This document shows, piece by piece, positions 19,111-28,106 of a stretch of DNA of 64,000 nt. The notes beneath the pieces were generated by a model. The model had not been told where the DNA came from. It ran no database searches and saw only the letters and a list, made by a program, of their open reading frames with translations. How positions within the stretch are numbered: the first letter of the stretch is position 1; each line of letters opens with the position of its first letter. The translations under genes were made by a program, and so were the position numbers. The stretch is from Rhizobium sp. RM (GTDB taxonomy: Bacteria; Pseudomonadota; Alphaproteobacteria; Rhizobiales; Rhizobiaceae), in NCBI RefSeq assembly GCF_013390595.1, contig NZ_JACAWV010000008.1:186001-250000 (forward strand), in the 5' to 3' direction.

Positions 19111-20323
19111 CAGCCACTTTCGATCCGTCAGGCTTGATGCCGTCGATGTCGACCTTGTTGGAGCCGATCATCCAGTCGATGTGGATGAGACTGGAGTTGC
19201 CACCCTGTGCCGTGATCTGCTCGGGTGTGAGTGATGCGCCATCAAGGAAGCACTTCGAATAGCATTGACCGAGTGCAATATGGCAGGAGGCGTTTTCGTC
19301 AAACAGCGTGTTATAGAAGAGAATACCGCTGGCGGAGATCGGCGAAGAATGCGGAACGAGCGCCACCTCACCGAGCCGTCGTGCGCCTTCATCGGTATCG
19401 AGAACCTTGTTCAGCACCGCTTCGCCCTTGGAAGCCTTGGCTTCGACAATGCGTCCACCTTCGAACTTCACCTGAATGTCATCAATCAGCGTACCCTGAT
19501 GTGACAGGGGCTTGGTGCTGGAAACATATCCATCGACACGCAACGCGTGCGGCGTGGTGAAGACTTCCTCGGTCGGAATGTTCGGGTTGCAGGTTACGCC
19601 GTTTTTCGCAGTGGAGGCGCCACCGTGCCATTCATGTCCATCTGCAAGACCGATCGTTACATCGGTGCCGGGGCCGGTGAAATGCAGCGAGGCGAACCGT
19701 TCTCCGTTGAGCCATTTTGAACGCTTTGCGAGATTGGCGTTGTGTTCGGCCCAGGCGGCAACCGGATCGGCAAGATCGACACGCGACGCGGCGAAGATGG
19801 CGTCGGCCAGTTTCTTCACGGCCTCATCTTCCGGCAGGTCAGGGAAGACCTGTTTTGCCCAGGATGGGTTCGGATAGGAGATGATGTTCCAGTTGATGTC
19901 GAAGTTGGAAATCTTCTCGAGCGCCGGTTTATAGGCGGTGGAGTTGGCCTTGTTGGCACGTGCGACCTTGGCCGGATCTTCGTTGGCCAGCAGCATCGGG
20001 TTGTCACCGGCAATCGCCAGACGCGCAGCGCCATTGGCGTAAGCTTTGGCCATGCCCTCGTAAAGCCAGCTTGAGGCCCTGTCGAAATTCGCGTCGCTTG
20101 CATGGCGATAGCGTGCAAGTGTGGTTTCCTCGTCGGAATAGAAGGTGGTGACGAGACCGCTGCCAGCCATATAGGCGTGTTTCGTCAAAAGGCGCACCAG
20201 CGGCAGTGCCGCCATTGGCGCGGTAATCACCAGATCCTGATCTTTTTGCAATTGCAGGCCAACCTTGATGGCGACTTCTGCGAGTTTTTCGAGTTTGACG
20301 GGATCGATGGGGGAAACGGTCAT
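19085..20323 (-). CDS. M29 family aminopeptidase
   Basis: 412-residue metallo-aminopeptidase of the M29 (aminopeptidase T/AmpS) family, cytosolic and probably a broad dipeptide or peptide exopeptidase. Conserved blocks include GHEWHGGASTAKNGVTCNPN, IPTEEVFTTPHALRVDG, and the metal-ligand region ALVPHSSPISASGILFYNT followed by DENASCHIALG and HIDWMIGS. The ATG at 20323 has GAAGG about 8 bases upstream. Its tail overlaps the convergent EamA gene. Confidence 0.93.
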   Translation of the reverse strand: MTVSPIDPVKLEKLAEVAIKVGLQLQKDQDLVITAPMAALPLVRLLTKHAYMAGSGLVTTFYSDEETTLARYRHASDANFDRASSWLYEGMAKAYANGAARLAIAGDNPMLLANEDPAKVARANKANSTAYKPALEKISNFDINWNIISYPNPSWAKQVFPDLPEDEAVKKLADAIFAASRVDLADPVAAWAEHNANLAKRSKWLNGERFASLHFTGPGTDVTIGLADGHEWHGGASTAKNGVTCNPNIPTEEVFTTPHALRVDGYVSSTKPLSHQGTLIDDIQVKFEGGRIVEAKASKGEAVLNKVLDTDEGARRLGEVALVPHSSPISASGILFYNTLFDENASCHIALGQCYSKCFLDGASLTPEQITAQGGNSSLIHIDWMIGSNKVDIDGIKPDGSKVAVMRKGEWA

Positions 20324-20418
20324 GATCAGCCTTCGTATATTTGCATGAAGAGTGCCGAACCATAGCCCATCCGTCGTGAAAGCCAAATGCTTTCAAGGCG
20401 TGTGGCCCGACAGGATCG

Positions 20419-20895
20419 TCAATCGCTGACGAGCGGCGCGGCTTTGGCTTTGAGTGCCTTCATTGCGTCCTGAGGCGAGAGCCTGATCTGCAGGCCGCGT
20501 TGCCCACCATTCATGTAGACATAGCCGTGGCCCATGGCCTGCGCTTCGATGGCGGTCGGCACGAGTTTCTTCTGGCCGAAAGGACTGATGCCTCCCACAT
20601 GATATCCCGTTGCGCGTTCGGCATCAGCGGGTTTCATCATGTTGGCGGACTTGCCGCCGAAGGCTGCGGCCAGCTTCTTCATGCTGACCTCGCGGTCGGA
20701 AGGCACGACAACGCAGACCGGCTTGCCATCGACCTCGGCCATCAGGGTCTTCAGGACGAGGTGAGGTGGCTCGCCGATAGCCTCGGCAGCCTGAAGACCG
20801 ATACGATCGGCATTCGGGTCATATTCATAAGTGACCGTGGTGAATGAGACACCGACTTTCACGAGCATCTGGGTGGCGCGTGTGCTCTTGGACAT
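20419..20895 (-). CDS. ybaK: YbaK/EbsC-type Cys-tRNA(Pro) deacylase
   Basis: 158-residue trans-editing protein that hydrolyses mischarged Cys-tRNA-Pro. The YbaK domain spans almost the whole protein. Diagnostic segments are LVLKTLMAEVDGKPVCVVVPSDREV, quoted in part as LVLKTLMAEVDGKPV, and GYHVGGISPFGQKK with the GXXPF substrate-binding loop (about residues 97-103). It lies downstream of an ArsC-like gene with an 11-base gap, so probably one transcript. Confidence 0.92.
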   Translation of the reverse strand: MSKSTRATQMLVKVGVSFTTVTYEYDPNADRIGLQAAEAIGEPPHLVLKTLMAEVDGKPVCVVVPSDREVSMKKLAAAFGGKSANMMKPADAERATGYHVGGISPFGQKKLVPTAIEAQAMGHGYVYMNGGQRGLQIRLSPQDAMKALKAKAAPLVSD

Positions 20896-20906
20896 GATGC
20901 AGCCAC

Positions 20907-21254
20907 TCAGCCGAACAGGGCTGCATAGGTCTCCGGCTTGAAGCCGACGGTGATCTTGCCCTTCGCCTCAAGCACCGGACGCTTGATCATCGATGGTTGT
21001 GCGAGCATCAGCGAGATCGCCTTCTCGCGCGTCAGGTCGGCCTTGTCGGCATCATCAAGCTTCTTGAACGTCGTGCCAGCCCGATTGAGAACTGTTTCCC
21101 ATCCTGCTGCATCACACCAGCTTTCAAGGTGCACCTTGTCGATACCCGACGCCTTGTAGTCGTGGAAGGCGTACTCGGTGCCGTTCGCTTCAAGCCATGT
21201 CCGGGCTTTCTTCATCGTGTCGCAATTCTTGATGCCAAAGATGGTGACGGTCAT
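20907..21254 (-). CDS. ArsC family (Spx/MgsR-like) reductase
   Basis: 115-residue thioredoxin-fold protein of the ArsC/Spx superfamily. It has a single N-terminal Cys in FGIKNCDTMKKARTWL (Cys11) and the conserved MIKRPVLE segment. Such proteins in proteobacteria (YffB type) bind glutathione and have no proven arsenate role. The ATG at 21254 replaces a longer in-frame read lacking similarity. Co-directional with ybaK. Confidence 0.88.
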   Translation of the reverse strand: MTVTIFGIKNCDTMKKARTWLEANGTEYAFHDYKASGIDKVHLESWCDAAGWETVLNRAGTTFKKLDDADKADLTREKAISLMLAQPSMIKRPVLEAKGKITVGFKPETYAALFG

Positions 21255-21360
21255 GGAATGCCTGCCTGTTTGAGTTCCGTGTCCGAGTGGCATAACAAAC
21301 TGGACGCGCAATGCAATGCTGCTCGTTTTTGCAGCTTCAGCAGGCACATTATCTTTGAGG

Positions 21361-21376
21361 ATGCATATTTATGCAT
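21361..21376. promoter_or_regulatory. ATGCATA palindrome upstream of the 55-residue gene
   Basis: Inverted repeat ATGCATA-TT-TATGCAT with perfect 7-bp arms, in the middle of a roughly 200-base non-coding stretch and about 76 bases upstream of the small gene at 21453. A regulator-binding site is likely from its symmetry; the regulator is not identified. Confidence 0.5.
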
Positions 21377-21452
21377 AGCTCTGCTGCTTGATCCTGCATT
21401 GTAAGCAGCTGCGTTTATACCCATTATCTGGGCATCAAAGATGGAGAGAAAA

Positions 21453-21620
21453 ATGCGTTCAGTTGCAAAGACATCGCGTAAGTTTTTTGGTGAAACCTTC
21501 GCCGTATTCGGCGCAGCAATGGCTGTCTCGGCTGCCGTTCGCGCTCATCGCAAGCCTGCTGGCGCAGACTTGGAAACCCTCGGTATCGATTCCAAGGCTT
21601 TCGACAAGGTTCAGCTCTAA
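21453..21620 (+). CDS. small DUF1127-like protein (55 aa)
   Basis: A 55-codon gene starting ATG at 21453, with GGAGA about 6 bases upstream, and ending TAA at 21618-21620. The product starts MRSVAKTSRKFFGETFAVFG, has an Ala-rich middle, an Arg/His/Lys patch (VRAHRKP), and ends LETLGIDSKAFDKVQL. The LxxLGID...F tail resembles the short DUF1127-type proteins that are numerous in Rhizobiaceae and Brucella and are targets of LysR/sRNA regulation there. The family assignment is tentative, but the codon use and Shine-Dalgarno support a real gene. Confidence 0.7.
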   Translation: MRSVAKTSRKFFGETFAVFGAAMAVSAAVRAHRKPAGADLETLGIDSKAFDKVQL

Positions 21621-21659
21621 TACCCGCAACGGCGGGGTTAGACTACCTCGCCCTGGATT

Positions 21660-21682
21660 GTGCGCCTTTAACATAGGCGCAC
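21660..21682. terminator. hairpin downstream of the 55-residue gene
   Basis: 8-bp stem GTGCGCCT / AGGCGCAC (21660-21667, 21675-21682), 7-base loop, 39 bases after the small gene's stop. No T-run follows, so it may be a 3' stabilising or rho-dependent end rather than a classical terminator. Confidence 0.4.
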
Positions 21683-21756
21683 TCTGTGAGAGCTGTTAAA
21701 AGAGCACGTTGATTGCTCCGTGCCAAAATCCCTCCGGGCGGCTCGTAGTCAGTTTT

Positions 21757-22479
21757 TCATACATCCGACGCCGAGTGGCTCTGTATGTCAGAGTCTTGAA
21801 AGATGAGTTGTCGTGTAGGTCGTTCGTAATCGTTCGCTTTCGCGGATAGCGACCATCGTTCCAACTCGTCGTGTCGCGTCAGCCCGTTGTGGCTATAAAC
21901 CAGCACAAAATCGTCCGCTGTCCAATGATAGGGTTGCTCAATCGACATCGTGTCGATCTTCCCGCATCCGTAAATCGTCGTGATGTGCGGAACGATCGGC
22001 TGGAATGGCACAAATGGCAGGTTGCGTCGCCGTAGCTGCCGCTCAAGAAGTCTCGCAAGGCCTTCAATTTCGGGGATGTCTTGACTGCTTTTCAGGACAT
22101 GGCTGCTGCGGTTGCCGAAGACAGCACATCTGTCCAGGGTCACGGGAAAGGGCCGACCGCTGATCCCGTCCATCGCCTTGCGGATTTTGCTGATCAGACT
22201 TTCGGGAATTGTCCCAAAACATCCGACGCAAAAGAGCGTGATGTGCAGCAGGTCGGCAGGGTAAGCTTTCCGGCGTGTACGGCCCTCTGCATGGCGGCAG
22301 GCGTCCGCAAAAATCTGTTCGCTCAACGGCTGCGGCGGCTTTAACAAAAACAACAGCTTGCTCAGGAAGCGCACATTAAATCGCGCTTGCGGGGCTGACT
22401 GCGTCCAGTTGAAACAAAGCTGGTCGGAAACCGTTTCATCGCTCGATAGGTAAACCATGACGATGCTCCGTGGCTTCAT
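21757..22479 (-). CDS. 2'-5' RNA ligase-type 2H phosphoesterase
   Basis: 240-residue protein of the 2H phosphoesterase superfamily (LigT/ThpR-like), which acts on 2',3'-cyclic phosphates or 2'-5' linkages. Both HxT motifs are present: LHITLF (His79, Thr81) and PHITTIYG (His165, Thr167). The first ATG (22479) has no good Shine-Dalgarno, whereas Met8 (22458) has GGAG 7 bases upstream and could be the real start. The RNA or nucleotide substrate is unknown. It stands alone between the small gene and guaA. Confidence 0.85.
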   Translation of the reverse strand: MKPRSIVMVYLSSDETVSDQLCFNWTQSAPQARFNVRFLSKLLFLLKPPQPLSEQIFADACRHAEGRTRRKAYPADLLHITLFCVGCFGTIPESLISKIRKAMDGISGRPFPVTLDRCAVFGNRSSHVLKSSQDIPEIEGLARLLERQLRRRNLPFVPFQPIVPHITTIYGCGKIDTMSIEQPYHWTADDFVLVYSHNGLTRHDELERWSLSAKANDYERPTRQLIFQDSDIQSHSASDV

Positions 22480-22529
22480 GCCAAGGTCGTCATAATATCA
22501 TCTAGCGACAGAAATTTAAAGAACAAAAA

Positions 22530-22558
22530 GAGAACAAAGGCGGAGTAAACTCCGCCTT
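22530..22558 (-). terminator. terminator of guaA
   Basis: 10-bp stem AAGGCGGAGT / ACTCCGCCTT (22537-22546, 22549-22558) with a 2-base spacer. On the minus strand it is followed by a T-rich tract. It sits 4 bases after the guaA stop. Confidence 0.75.
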
Positions 22559-22562
22559 CTGC

Positions 22563-24140
22563 TTATTCCCACTCGATGGTGCCTGGCGGCTTCGAGGTGA
22601 CGTCGTAGACGACGCGGTTGATGCCCTTCACTTCGTTGATGATGCGGGTTGCCGCGCGACCAAGGAAGTTCATGTCGTAAGGGTAGAAATCTGCCGTCAT
22701 CCCGTCCACCGACGTGACAGCGCGCAGGGCGCAGACGAAATCATAGGTACGGTAGTCGCCCATGACACCCACGGTCTGTACCGGCAGCAGCACGGCGAAA
22801 GCCTGCCAGATGGTGTCGTAGAGACCGGCCTTGCGGATTTCATCGAGGTAGATGGCATCTGCCTTGCGCAGGATGTCGAGCTTTTCGCGCGTCACGACGC
22901 CGGGGCAGCGGATCGCCAGACCCGGACCAGGGAAGGGATGGCGACCGATGAAGCTGTCCGGCAGGCCGAGTTCTCGGCCAAGTGCACGAACCTCATCCTT
23001 GAACAGCTCGCGAAGCGGCTCCACCAGCTTCATGTTCATGCGTTCCGGCAAGCCGCCGACATTGTGGTGGCTCTTGATCGTCACCGATGGACCGCCGGAG
23101 AAGGAAACGCTTTCGATAACGTCAGGGTAAAGCGTGCCCTGTGCCAGGAAGCTCGGAGCCCCCTTGCCGTCAGCAGCGATCTTTGCAGCTTCCGCCTCAA
23201 AGACTTCGATGAACAGGCGGCCGATGGTCTTGCGCTTTACTTCTGGGTCGGAAACGCCCGCCAGTTCCGTGAGGAAGAGGTCGGAGGCGTCTACGTGCAC
23301 CAGCGGAATGTTATAGTGATCGCGGAACATGCCAACGACCTGTTCGCTTTCGGCCATACGCATCAAGCCGTGGTCGACATAGATGCAGGTCAACTGGTCA
23401 CCGATCGCCTCATGGATGAGGACGGCTGCAACCGAGGAATCCACGCCGCCGGAGAGGCCGCAGATCACACGCTCAGTGCCAACCTGTTCACGGATCTTGC
23501 GGATCATTTCGGCGCGATAGGCGGACATGGTCCAATCGGACTTCAGGCCGACGATCTTGTGCACGAAGTTGGAAAGAAGCTTTGCCCCGTCAGGCGTATG
23601 CACCACTTCCGGATGGAACATGGTGGTGTAATAGCGACGCTCTTCGTTGACGGCGATAGCAAAAGGCGCATTTTCGGAGGTCGCGGCGACTTCGAAGCCT
23701 TCCGGAAGCTGCGTAACGCGGTCGCCATGGCTCATCCATACCGGATAGCTGCCACCCACGTCCCAGAAACCTTCGAACAGCGGGCTTGCCTTCTTGATGT
23801 CGATGTCGGCGCGACCGAATTCTGCGGCGTGACCACCTTCTACGACACCGCCAAGCTGGGTGCAGAGTGTCTGCTGGCCGTAGCAAATGCCGAGGATCGG
23901 AATGCCGGCATCAAATACCGCCTGCGGTGCGCGGGGGCTGCCTTCAGCCGTTACCGATGCCGGGCCGCCGGAGAAGATCACGCCTTTCGGCTGCAACTTC
24001 TCAAAAGCTTCCGCTGCGTTCTGGAACGGGTGAATTTCACAATAGACGCCGGCTTCACGTACACGGCGCGCAATAAGCTGCGTCACCTGGCTGCCGAAAT
24101 CGATGATGAGAATGCTGTCGGGATGGGCTATCTGGGTCAT
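22563..24140 (-). CDS. guaA: GMP synthase (glutamine-hydrolysing)
   Basis: 525-residue GMP synthase converting XMP to GMP with glutamine and ATP. The N-terminal class I amidotransferase domain (about 1-200) has its nucleophile Cys86 in GICYGQQ and His/Glu in MFHPEVVHT. The ATP pyrophosphatase domain carries the P-loop SGGVDSSV (about residues 230-237). The C-terminal dimerisation domain ends with the conserved [14 protein letters not shown] lies 6 bases before the ATG. Single gene, closed by a hairpin terminator. Confidence 0.98.
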   Translation of the reverse strand: MTQIAHPDSILIIDFGSQVTQLIARRVREAGVYCEIHPFQNAAEAFEKLQPKGVIFSGGPASVTAEGSPRAPQAVFDAGIPILGICYGQQTLCTQLGGVVEGGHAAEFGRADIDIKKASPLFEGFWDVGGSYPVWMSHGDRVTQLPEGFEVAATSENAPFAIAVNEERRYYTTMFHPEVVHTPDGAKLLSNFVHKIVGLKSDWTMSAYRAEMIRKIREQVGTERVICGLSGGVDSSVAAVLIHEAIGDQLTCIYVDHGLMRMAESEQVVGMFRDHYNIPLVHVDASDLFLTELAGVSDPEVKRKTIGRLFIEVFEAEAAKIAADGKGAPSFLAQGTLYPDVIESVSFSGGPSVTIKSHHNVGGLPERMNMKLVEPLRELFKDEVRALGRELGLPDSFIGRHPFPGPGLAIRCPGVVTREKLDILRKADAIYLDEIRKAGLYDTIWQAFAVLLPVQTVGVMGDYRTYDFVCALRAVTSVDGMTADFYPYDMNFLGRAATRIINEVKGINRVVYDVTSKPPGTIEWE

Positions 24141-24223
24141 GGCGAGCCTTTAAAGAAAACCGGGGCTTTAGGCAACCCGTCAGTTGCCCTGAAAAGCCAG
24201 AAAATATGCGGTTGCGCAAGGCG

Positions 24224-24862
24224 TCAGAGCGCGATCGCACCGTCTTTGATCGCGAGGCTGAGCTTGTCGATGCCCTCCGCCAGTTTTTCATCGATGATAT
24301 GCAGATACTCTGTCCAGTCGTCGATGTGGTTCACATCTGCCTTGCCATCGGAAATGCCACGCAGGCCGATCAACGGAACCCCGAAGCGCTGACAGGCGCG
24401 TAGCACAGCATAGGTTTCCATCTCCACCATGTCCGCATCGATGAGATCGTAGGCTGCGCCTGAAACGACGTTCCCACCGGTCGAGAGCCGTGCCTCGGGT
24501 ATGCCGGGTATGAGCAGGGGAAGGGCAACCTCCGCCGGCAGATCGAGAAAAGGCGTTCTTCCTTTTTCAAAACCGAAAGCGGATGCGTCCATGTCGCGCC
24601 ACGAAACCGAAGCAACCTGATAGACTGATGTTTGCTCAAGCGTCCTCGATCCGGCCGACCCGAGGGATACAACGAGGTCCGGCAGATGGTCGGCGGCATC
24701 AAGTCCAGTCAGAACGGCTGTAACAGAAATCGCAGCCTCGACAGGCCCCACACCGATCATCAGCGGCGACATGCGGGCCTGCAGGTGCGGGCCATATTCG
24801 GCAGGTGCAGCCATGACGAAAAGAATGGATTTGCCTGCGACATGCTGAAGCGCGTAGCTCAT
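24224..24862 (-). CDS. MTA/SAH nucleosidase-like phosphorylase
   Basis: 212-residue nucleoside phosphorylase-fold protein, likely 5'-methylthioadenosine/S-adenosylhomocysteine nucleosidase, which recycles adenine and thio-ribose compounds. Diagnostic segments are MIGVGPVEAAIS, SLGSAGSR, and VEMETYAVLRAC followed by the catalytic Asp in GISDGKADV. The ATG overlaps the stop of the upstream thioesterase as ATGA, so they are coupled. Other nucleoside specificities are possible. Confidence 0.85.
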   Translation of the reverse strand: MSYALQHVAGKSILFVMAAPAEYGPHLQARMSPLMIGVGPVEAAISVTAVLTGLDAADHLPDLVVSLGSAGSRTLEQTSVYQVASVSWRDMDASAFGFEKGRTPFLDLPAEVALPLLIPGIPEARLSTGGNVVSGAAYDLIDADMVEMETYAVLRACQRFGVPLIGLRGISDGKADVNHIDDWTEYLHIIDEKLAEGIDKLSLAIKDGAIAL

Positions 24863-25308
24863 CCGGTGATATCCTCGCGGCCCTTCATGACCATCATGGT
24901 TCCGGTCATCGAGGCGATCAATTTGGCCGGGCCATCGGAAATTGCATAGGCGCGTCCATCCGCGACAATGAGATTGCTTCCCGGTTTGATGATTTCGCCG
25001 CGAAACAGAAAGCGCTCGCCACGTCCAGGCGACATCAGGTTGACCTTGAACTCGATGGTCAGCAATGAGGCTTCAGGTTCAATGATCGTATAGGCGGCGT
25101 AGGTGCAGGCCGTATCGAGGCCGGCAGCAATCACGCCCGCGTGCAATATACCGTGCTGCTGCGTCAGTTTTTCGTGAAAGGGAAGTTCGATTTCCACCAG
25201 GCGATGCTCGATACGAGCAATCGATGCATCGATGGCTTGCACAACGCCCTGCCGTGCAAAGCTTTTTTCTATCCTCTGACGAAAATCGCCCGGATCGGTG
25301 ATCTCCAT
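24859..25308 (-). CDS. PaaI family hot-dog thioesterase
   Basis: 149-residue hot-dog fold acyl-CoA thioesterase of the PaaI/YdiI type. The core is QQHGILHAGVIAAGLDTACTY (key part HGILHAGV, about residues 52-59), with the acidic catalytic residue in the following helix (GLDTACTYAAY). It is the first gene of a two-gene unit with the nucleosidase. Acyl substrate not known. Confidence 0.88.
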   Translation of the reverse strand: MEITDPGDFRQRIEKSFARQGVVQAIDASIARIEHRLVEIELPFHEKLTQQHGILHAGVIAAGLDTACTYAAYTIIEPEASLLTIEFKVNLMSPGRGERFLFRGEIIKPGSNLIVADGRAYAISDGPAKLIASMTGTMMVMKGREDITG

Positions 25309-25386
25309 GCCCCGCCTGTCCGCTCTATCCTGTCCTTAGAAAGACATGGCGCGTGGTGACGGACAAGGCAAGGGGAGTTCCCGGAT

Positions 25387-25839
25387 TTAGTTTAACAGGG
25401 TGATGCTCAAATTCAGCAAGGTCGCGAAAGAAACCCAAACGGCATAGGGGACGAAAAGCCACATTGAAATGCGGTCACGGCTGTAGTTGAGGACGATGAA
25501 GGCGATGATGCAGATCAGCATCGGCACGATAATGACAAGCGCTTCAATCGGGCTCTGCATGCCAAAGAAGATCGGCGACCAGAGAAAGTTCAGCGCCATT
25601 TGCGTGAACCAAAGCCGCATGCGGGTGCCCGTCGGTCGCAAGATCCACATTCGTGCACCGGCAATGCCAATCAGAACGTAAAGTGTTGTCCAGACAGGTC
25701 CGAAAATCCAGTTGGGTGGATTGAAGGGCGGTTTTTGCAGCGACTGATACCAATCGCCGGGGATGTTGTTGATGCCGATCAGCGCACCGATGGCCACGAC
25801 GACAACAACGAAAACAATATAGATGGACAGGTTCTTCAT
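25387..25839 (-). CDS. tspO: TspO/MBR family tryptophan-rich sensory protein
   Basis: 150-residue inner-membrane protein with five hydrophobic segments and the family signature WYQSLQKPPFNPPNWIFGPV (about residues 30-49), followed by WTTLYVLIGIAGARMW. TspO proteins bind tetrapyrroles and modulate photopigment or stress genes in alphaproteobacteria. The neighbouring iron-associated cluster makes a porphyrin-linked role plausible, but that is inference. The start at 25839 gives the usual length. Confidence 0.93.
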   Translation of the reverse strand: MKNLSIYIVFVVVVVAIGALIGINNIPGDWYQSLQKPPFNPPNWIFGPVWTTLYVLIGIAGARMWILRPTGTRMRLWFTQMALNFLWSPIFFGMQSPIEALVIIVPMLICIIAFIVLNYSRDRISMWLFVPYAVWVSFATLLNLSITLLN

Positions 25840-25890
25840 GACGCCTACAATGTCCTGAGTGATCTTTTGTTCCCGTTGTTTTTCAGCATT

Positions 25891-26985
25891 TTAGCGGGAC
25901 ATACGTACGATATGCTGGTCCCATGCAACATTGCTGCGGGTTGTTTCGAAAAGCCCGTCATAAGACGATACGGCAACGCTCTTTGCTGAAGGTGCCACGC
26001 CTGCAGCGTCCCGAACTGTCGTTTCGGAAATGACCTGACCGGTTTTTGCATCGAGTTCTACAGCCGAATTGCCATTGGGAGAGGTCAGCCCGACAATGCC
26101 GGCTTTCCTGTTGACGGCAATCGCACCGACATAGTTCGCCAGACGCAACGTCGTCTCTTCGGGGAGATCCATGAAGGTGACGTCTTCGCCTTTCGAAAAA
26201 TACCCGACCAGAGGTGGCAGGTCGTTGCGCGGTCCCTCATATTGGCAGGCAAACCAGATGCGCCCGTCGCCACCCAGATCGACATGGCGGGTGGAAAGCT
26301 GTTGCAGCTTTTGCGGCATGGTGTGTTTTTGAACGAGGTGTCCGGTGGCAGCATCCAGCAACACCAGCGATGGTTCCATACGATCGACATTGAGCTTGGT
26401 GCGGCCAAAGTCGGGATGGGTTTCGATGCCGCCGTTCGCGATGACGATCATCGTACCATCGTCGCTCACCGTCATGTCGTGGGTGCCGATACCGTGTGCG
26501 TCATATTCGCCAATACGACGGAAGCTGTCACGAGCGTCGTAAAGCCCGATGACGCCGCGATTGCCATCGAAGTCGTTTTCGCTGGCATAGAGGATCGTAC
26601 CGTCAGGCGAGAATTGTCCATGGCCGTAGAAATGACGGTTCTCCGGGGTGTGCACCACAGTGGGTTCTCGGCCACCGACCGGATCAAGAGCCATGAAGAA
26701 AGTGCCCGGCCGCCGGGCAAAAGCCACCACGGTGCCCGATACCCGGCTGACCGCCATTCCATGCGCTCGTGCCGGTAACGTGACCCGGTCGATGATCTGT
26801 CCTGCTTCGCTGACGGTTGCAATACCATAGCCACCATCGGCACCACGAAAGGCCGAGGCGAAGACTGCATCGGTTCGCTCCAGGGCGAAAAGCGAACGGG
26901 GAGCAAGGGTTGCCAGAAACGGCAGACCCGCTGCTTTCATGAAGCTTCGCCGGTCGATCAGCGTGCGAACACCGCCTGGCATCAT
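25891..26985 (-). CDS. DUF1513 domain-containing beta-propeller protein
   Basis: 364-residue exported protein. The N-terminus has a Tat-like signal, DRRSFMKAAGLPFLATLAP, with a twin Arg-Arg near residues 12-13. The rest has repeated blade-like segments typical of a beta-propeller (DUF1513). It is the last gene of an operon: its ATG overlaps the stop of the second imelysin gene (ATGA). Homologues regularly accompany imelysin and di-heme oxidoreductase genes and are linked to iron. Biochemical function unknown. Confidence 0.88.
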   Translation of the reverse strand: MMPGGVRTLIDRRSFMKAAGLPFLATLAPRSLFALERTDAVFASAFRGADGGYGIATVSEAGQIIDRVTLPARAHGMAVSRVSGTVVAFARRPGTFFMALDPVGGREPTVVHTPENRHFYGHGQFSPDGTILYASENDFDGNRGVIGLYDARDSFRRIGEYDAHGIGTHDMTVSDDGTMIVIANGGIETHPDFGRTKLNVDRMEPSLVLLDAATGHLVQKHTMPQKLQQLSTRHVDLGGDGRIWFACQYEGPRNDLPPLVGYFSKGEDVTFMDLPEETTLRLANYVGAIAVNRKAGIVGLTSPNGNSAVELDAKTGQVISETTVRDAAGVAPSAKSVAVSSYDGLFETTRSNVAWDQHIVRMSR

Positions 26986-28106
26986 CAGTCCCCGTCTGCA
27001 AAGGAGAAGCCGGAACTCAGACCGATTGCACCACCATACTGGTCGTTGAGGCGATAGATCAGATCCTTGCCGTTCAACAGCAGGTAATCCACCTTGGCGC
27101 GCTGCTCCTTGTTGTCGAGTGCCTTCTCAACATCGGGCTCAATGCCGCCGGCAACGCGGATCATCGACTTGGCGAGGAAATCGATGGAACTGACGATAGA
27201 ACGTTGGTCTGGCGGCAGGAGATCGGTCATGTTCGCCGTATGAAGCAGACCCTGAACGGCGGCGATATTGGTGGAGATGCTTTTCCAGGTCAGGCCTGAA
27301 CGGCGGTAAATTGCCGTCCGTGGGAAGTCCGCCTTGTCCGGCCCCTTATAAAAAGTTTCAATTCGCTGGTCTCGAATGGCCTCGGAACCGTGCACGAGAA
27401 TGCCGAGCAGGGCGACCAAAGCCTCTCGTTCGTCACGGAACACGGGATTATCAGGTCCGGGTTGCGTCCAGTGTTGAGCGGCGCCATCGGGCGCCTTCCA
27501 AAGGCCGGTGAGTTCCTTGGCGACATTGGCGATGTTGCCGGCAATCGCTGTCCCGTAGCGGCAACGAAAATCGCCCGCTTTCCCATGGAGTTCGTCGGCA
27601 TCGGTACCGTAAAGTACGAATTCCAGTGCTCCCAGTCCCTGTGCTGCAACGCTTTTACCCTTCAGGCCATTTGCGGTCGTAACGCTTTCGTCCTTGCTGG
27701 CGAGGTAGCCTTGCACCTGTTTCAGCCCAAGTCCCTTTTTATCTGGATAGTAGAGCACCCGCTCAAAACGGTTTTGCTCGATGACCGGACCAACACGCAC
27801 GATCTCGATGGTGGACCATTTCTGCACCGTATCCACAAAAGCGTCTTTTGCTGCTGCCTCAGTCTCAGGCGAAGGTGCCGCGCAGAAAGCCATCATTTTG
27901 CTTTGCAACGTTTCGGCCGAGGCCTGGAAGCGCTCATAACCGGGGCGGATGAAGCCGTTCACGGCCTTTTCCAGCACGCCTCGAACCTGGGCGGGGTTGA
28001 GCGGCGGCGGTGGCATCAATTCCACGTCCTGCGCCTTGGCGGGCAGGGCGATCAGCACCATCAACAGGGAAAGAAGGCCGGGCAGTTTTCGCATTTTGGT
28101 GTTCAT
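26985..28106 (-). CDS. imelysin family protein, divergent second copy
   Basis: 373-residue periplasmic protein with a Sec signal peptide (MRKLPGLLSLLMVLIALPAKA, cleaved after AKA at about residue 25) and an imelysin/peptidase M75 domain. The canonical GxHxxE motif appears as GLGALE, so the His is replaced while the Glu is kept; the typical protease or metal site may be altered. The ATG at 28106 overlaps the upstream di-heme oxidoreductase stop (TAATG), and its own stop overlaps DUF1513. It probably acts with the other three periplasmic proteins in iron acquisition or sensing. Confidence 0.85.
   Translation of the reverse strand: MNTKMRKLPGLLSLLMVLIALPAKAQDVELMPPPPLNPAQVRGVLEKAVNGFIRPGYERFQASAETLQSKMMAFCAAPSPETEAAAKDAFVDTVQKWSTIEIVRVGPVIEQNRFERVLYYPDKKGLGLKQVQGYLASKDESVTTANGLKGKSVAAQGLGALEFVLYGTDADELHGKAGDFRCRYGTAIAGNIANVAKELTGLWKAPDGAAQHWTQPGPDNPVFRDEREALVALLGILVHGSEAIRDQRIETFYKGPDKADFPRTAIYRRSGLTWKSISTNIAAVQGLLHTANMTDLLPPDQRSIVSSIDFLAKSMIRVAGGIEPDVEKALDNKEQRAKVDYLLLNGKDLIYRLNDQYGGAIGLSSGFSFADGD

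Noticed and set aside
22938..24392. 484-codon plus-strand frame across guaA
   Set aside because: Antisense to guaA, which carries all its catalytic motifs. No domain is recognised in the antisense product.
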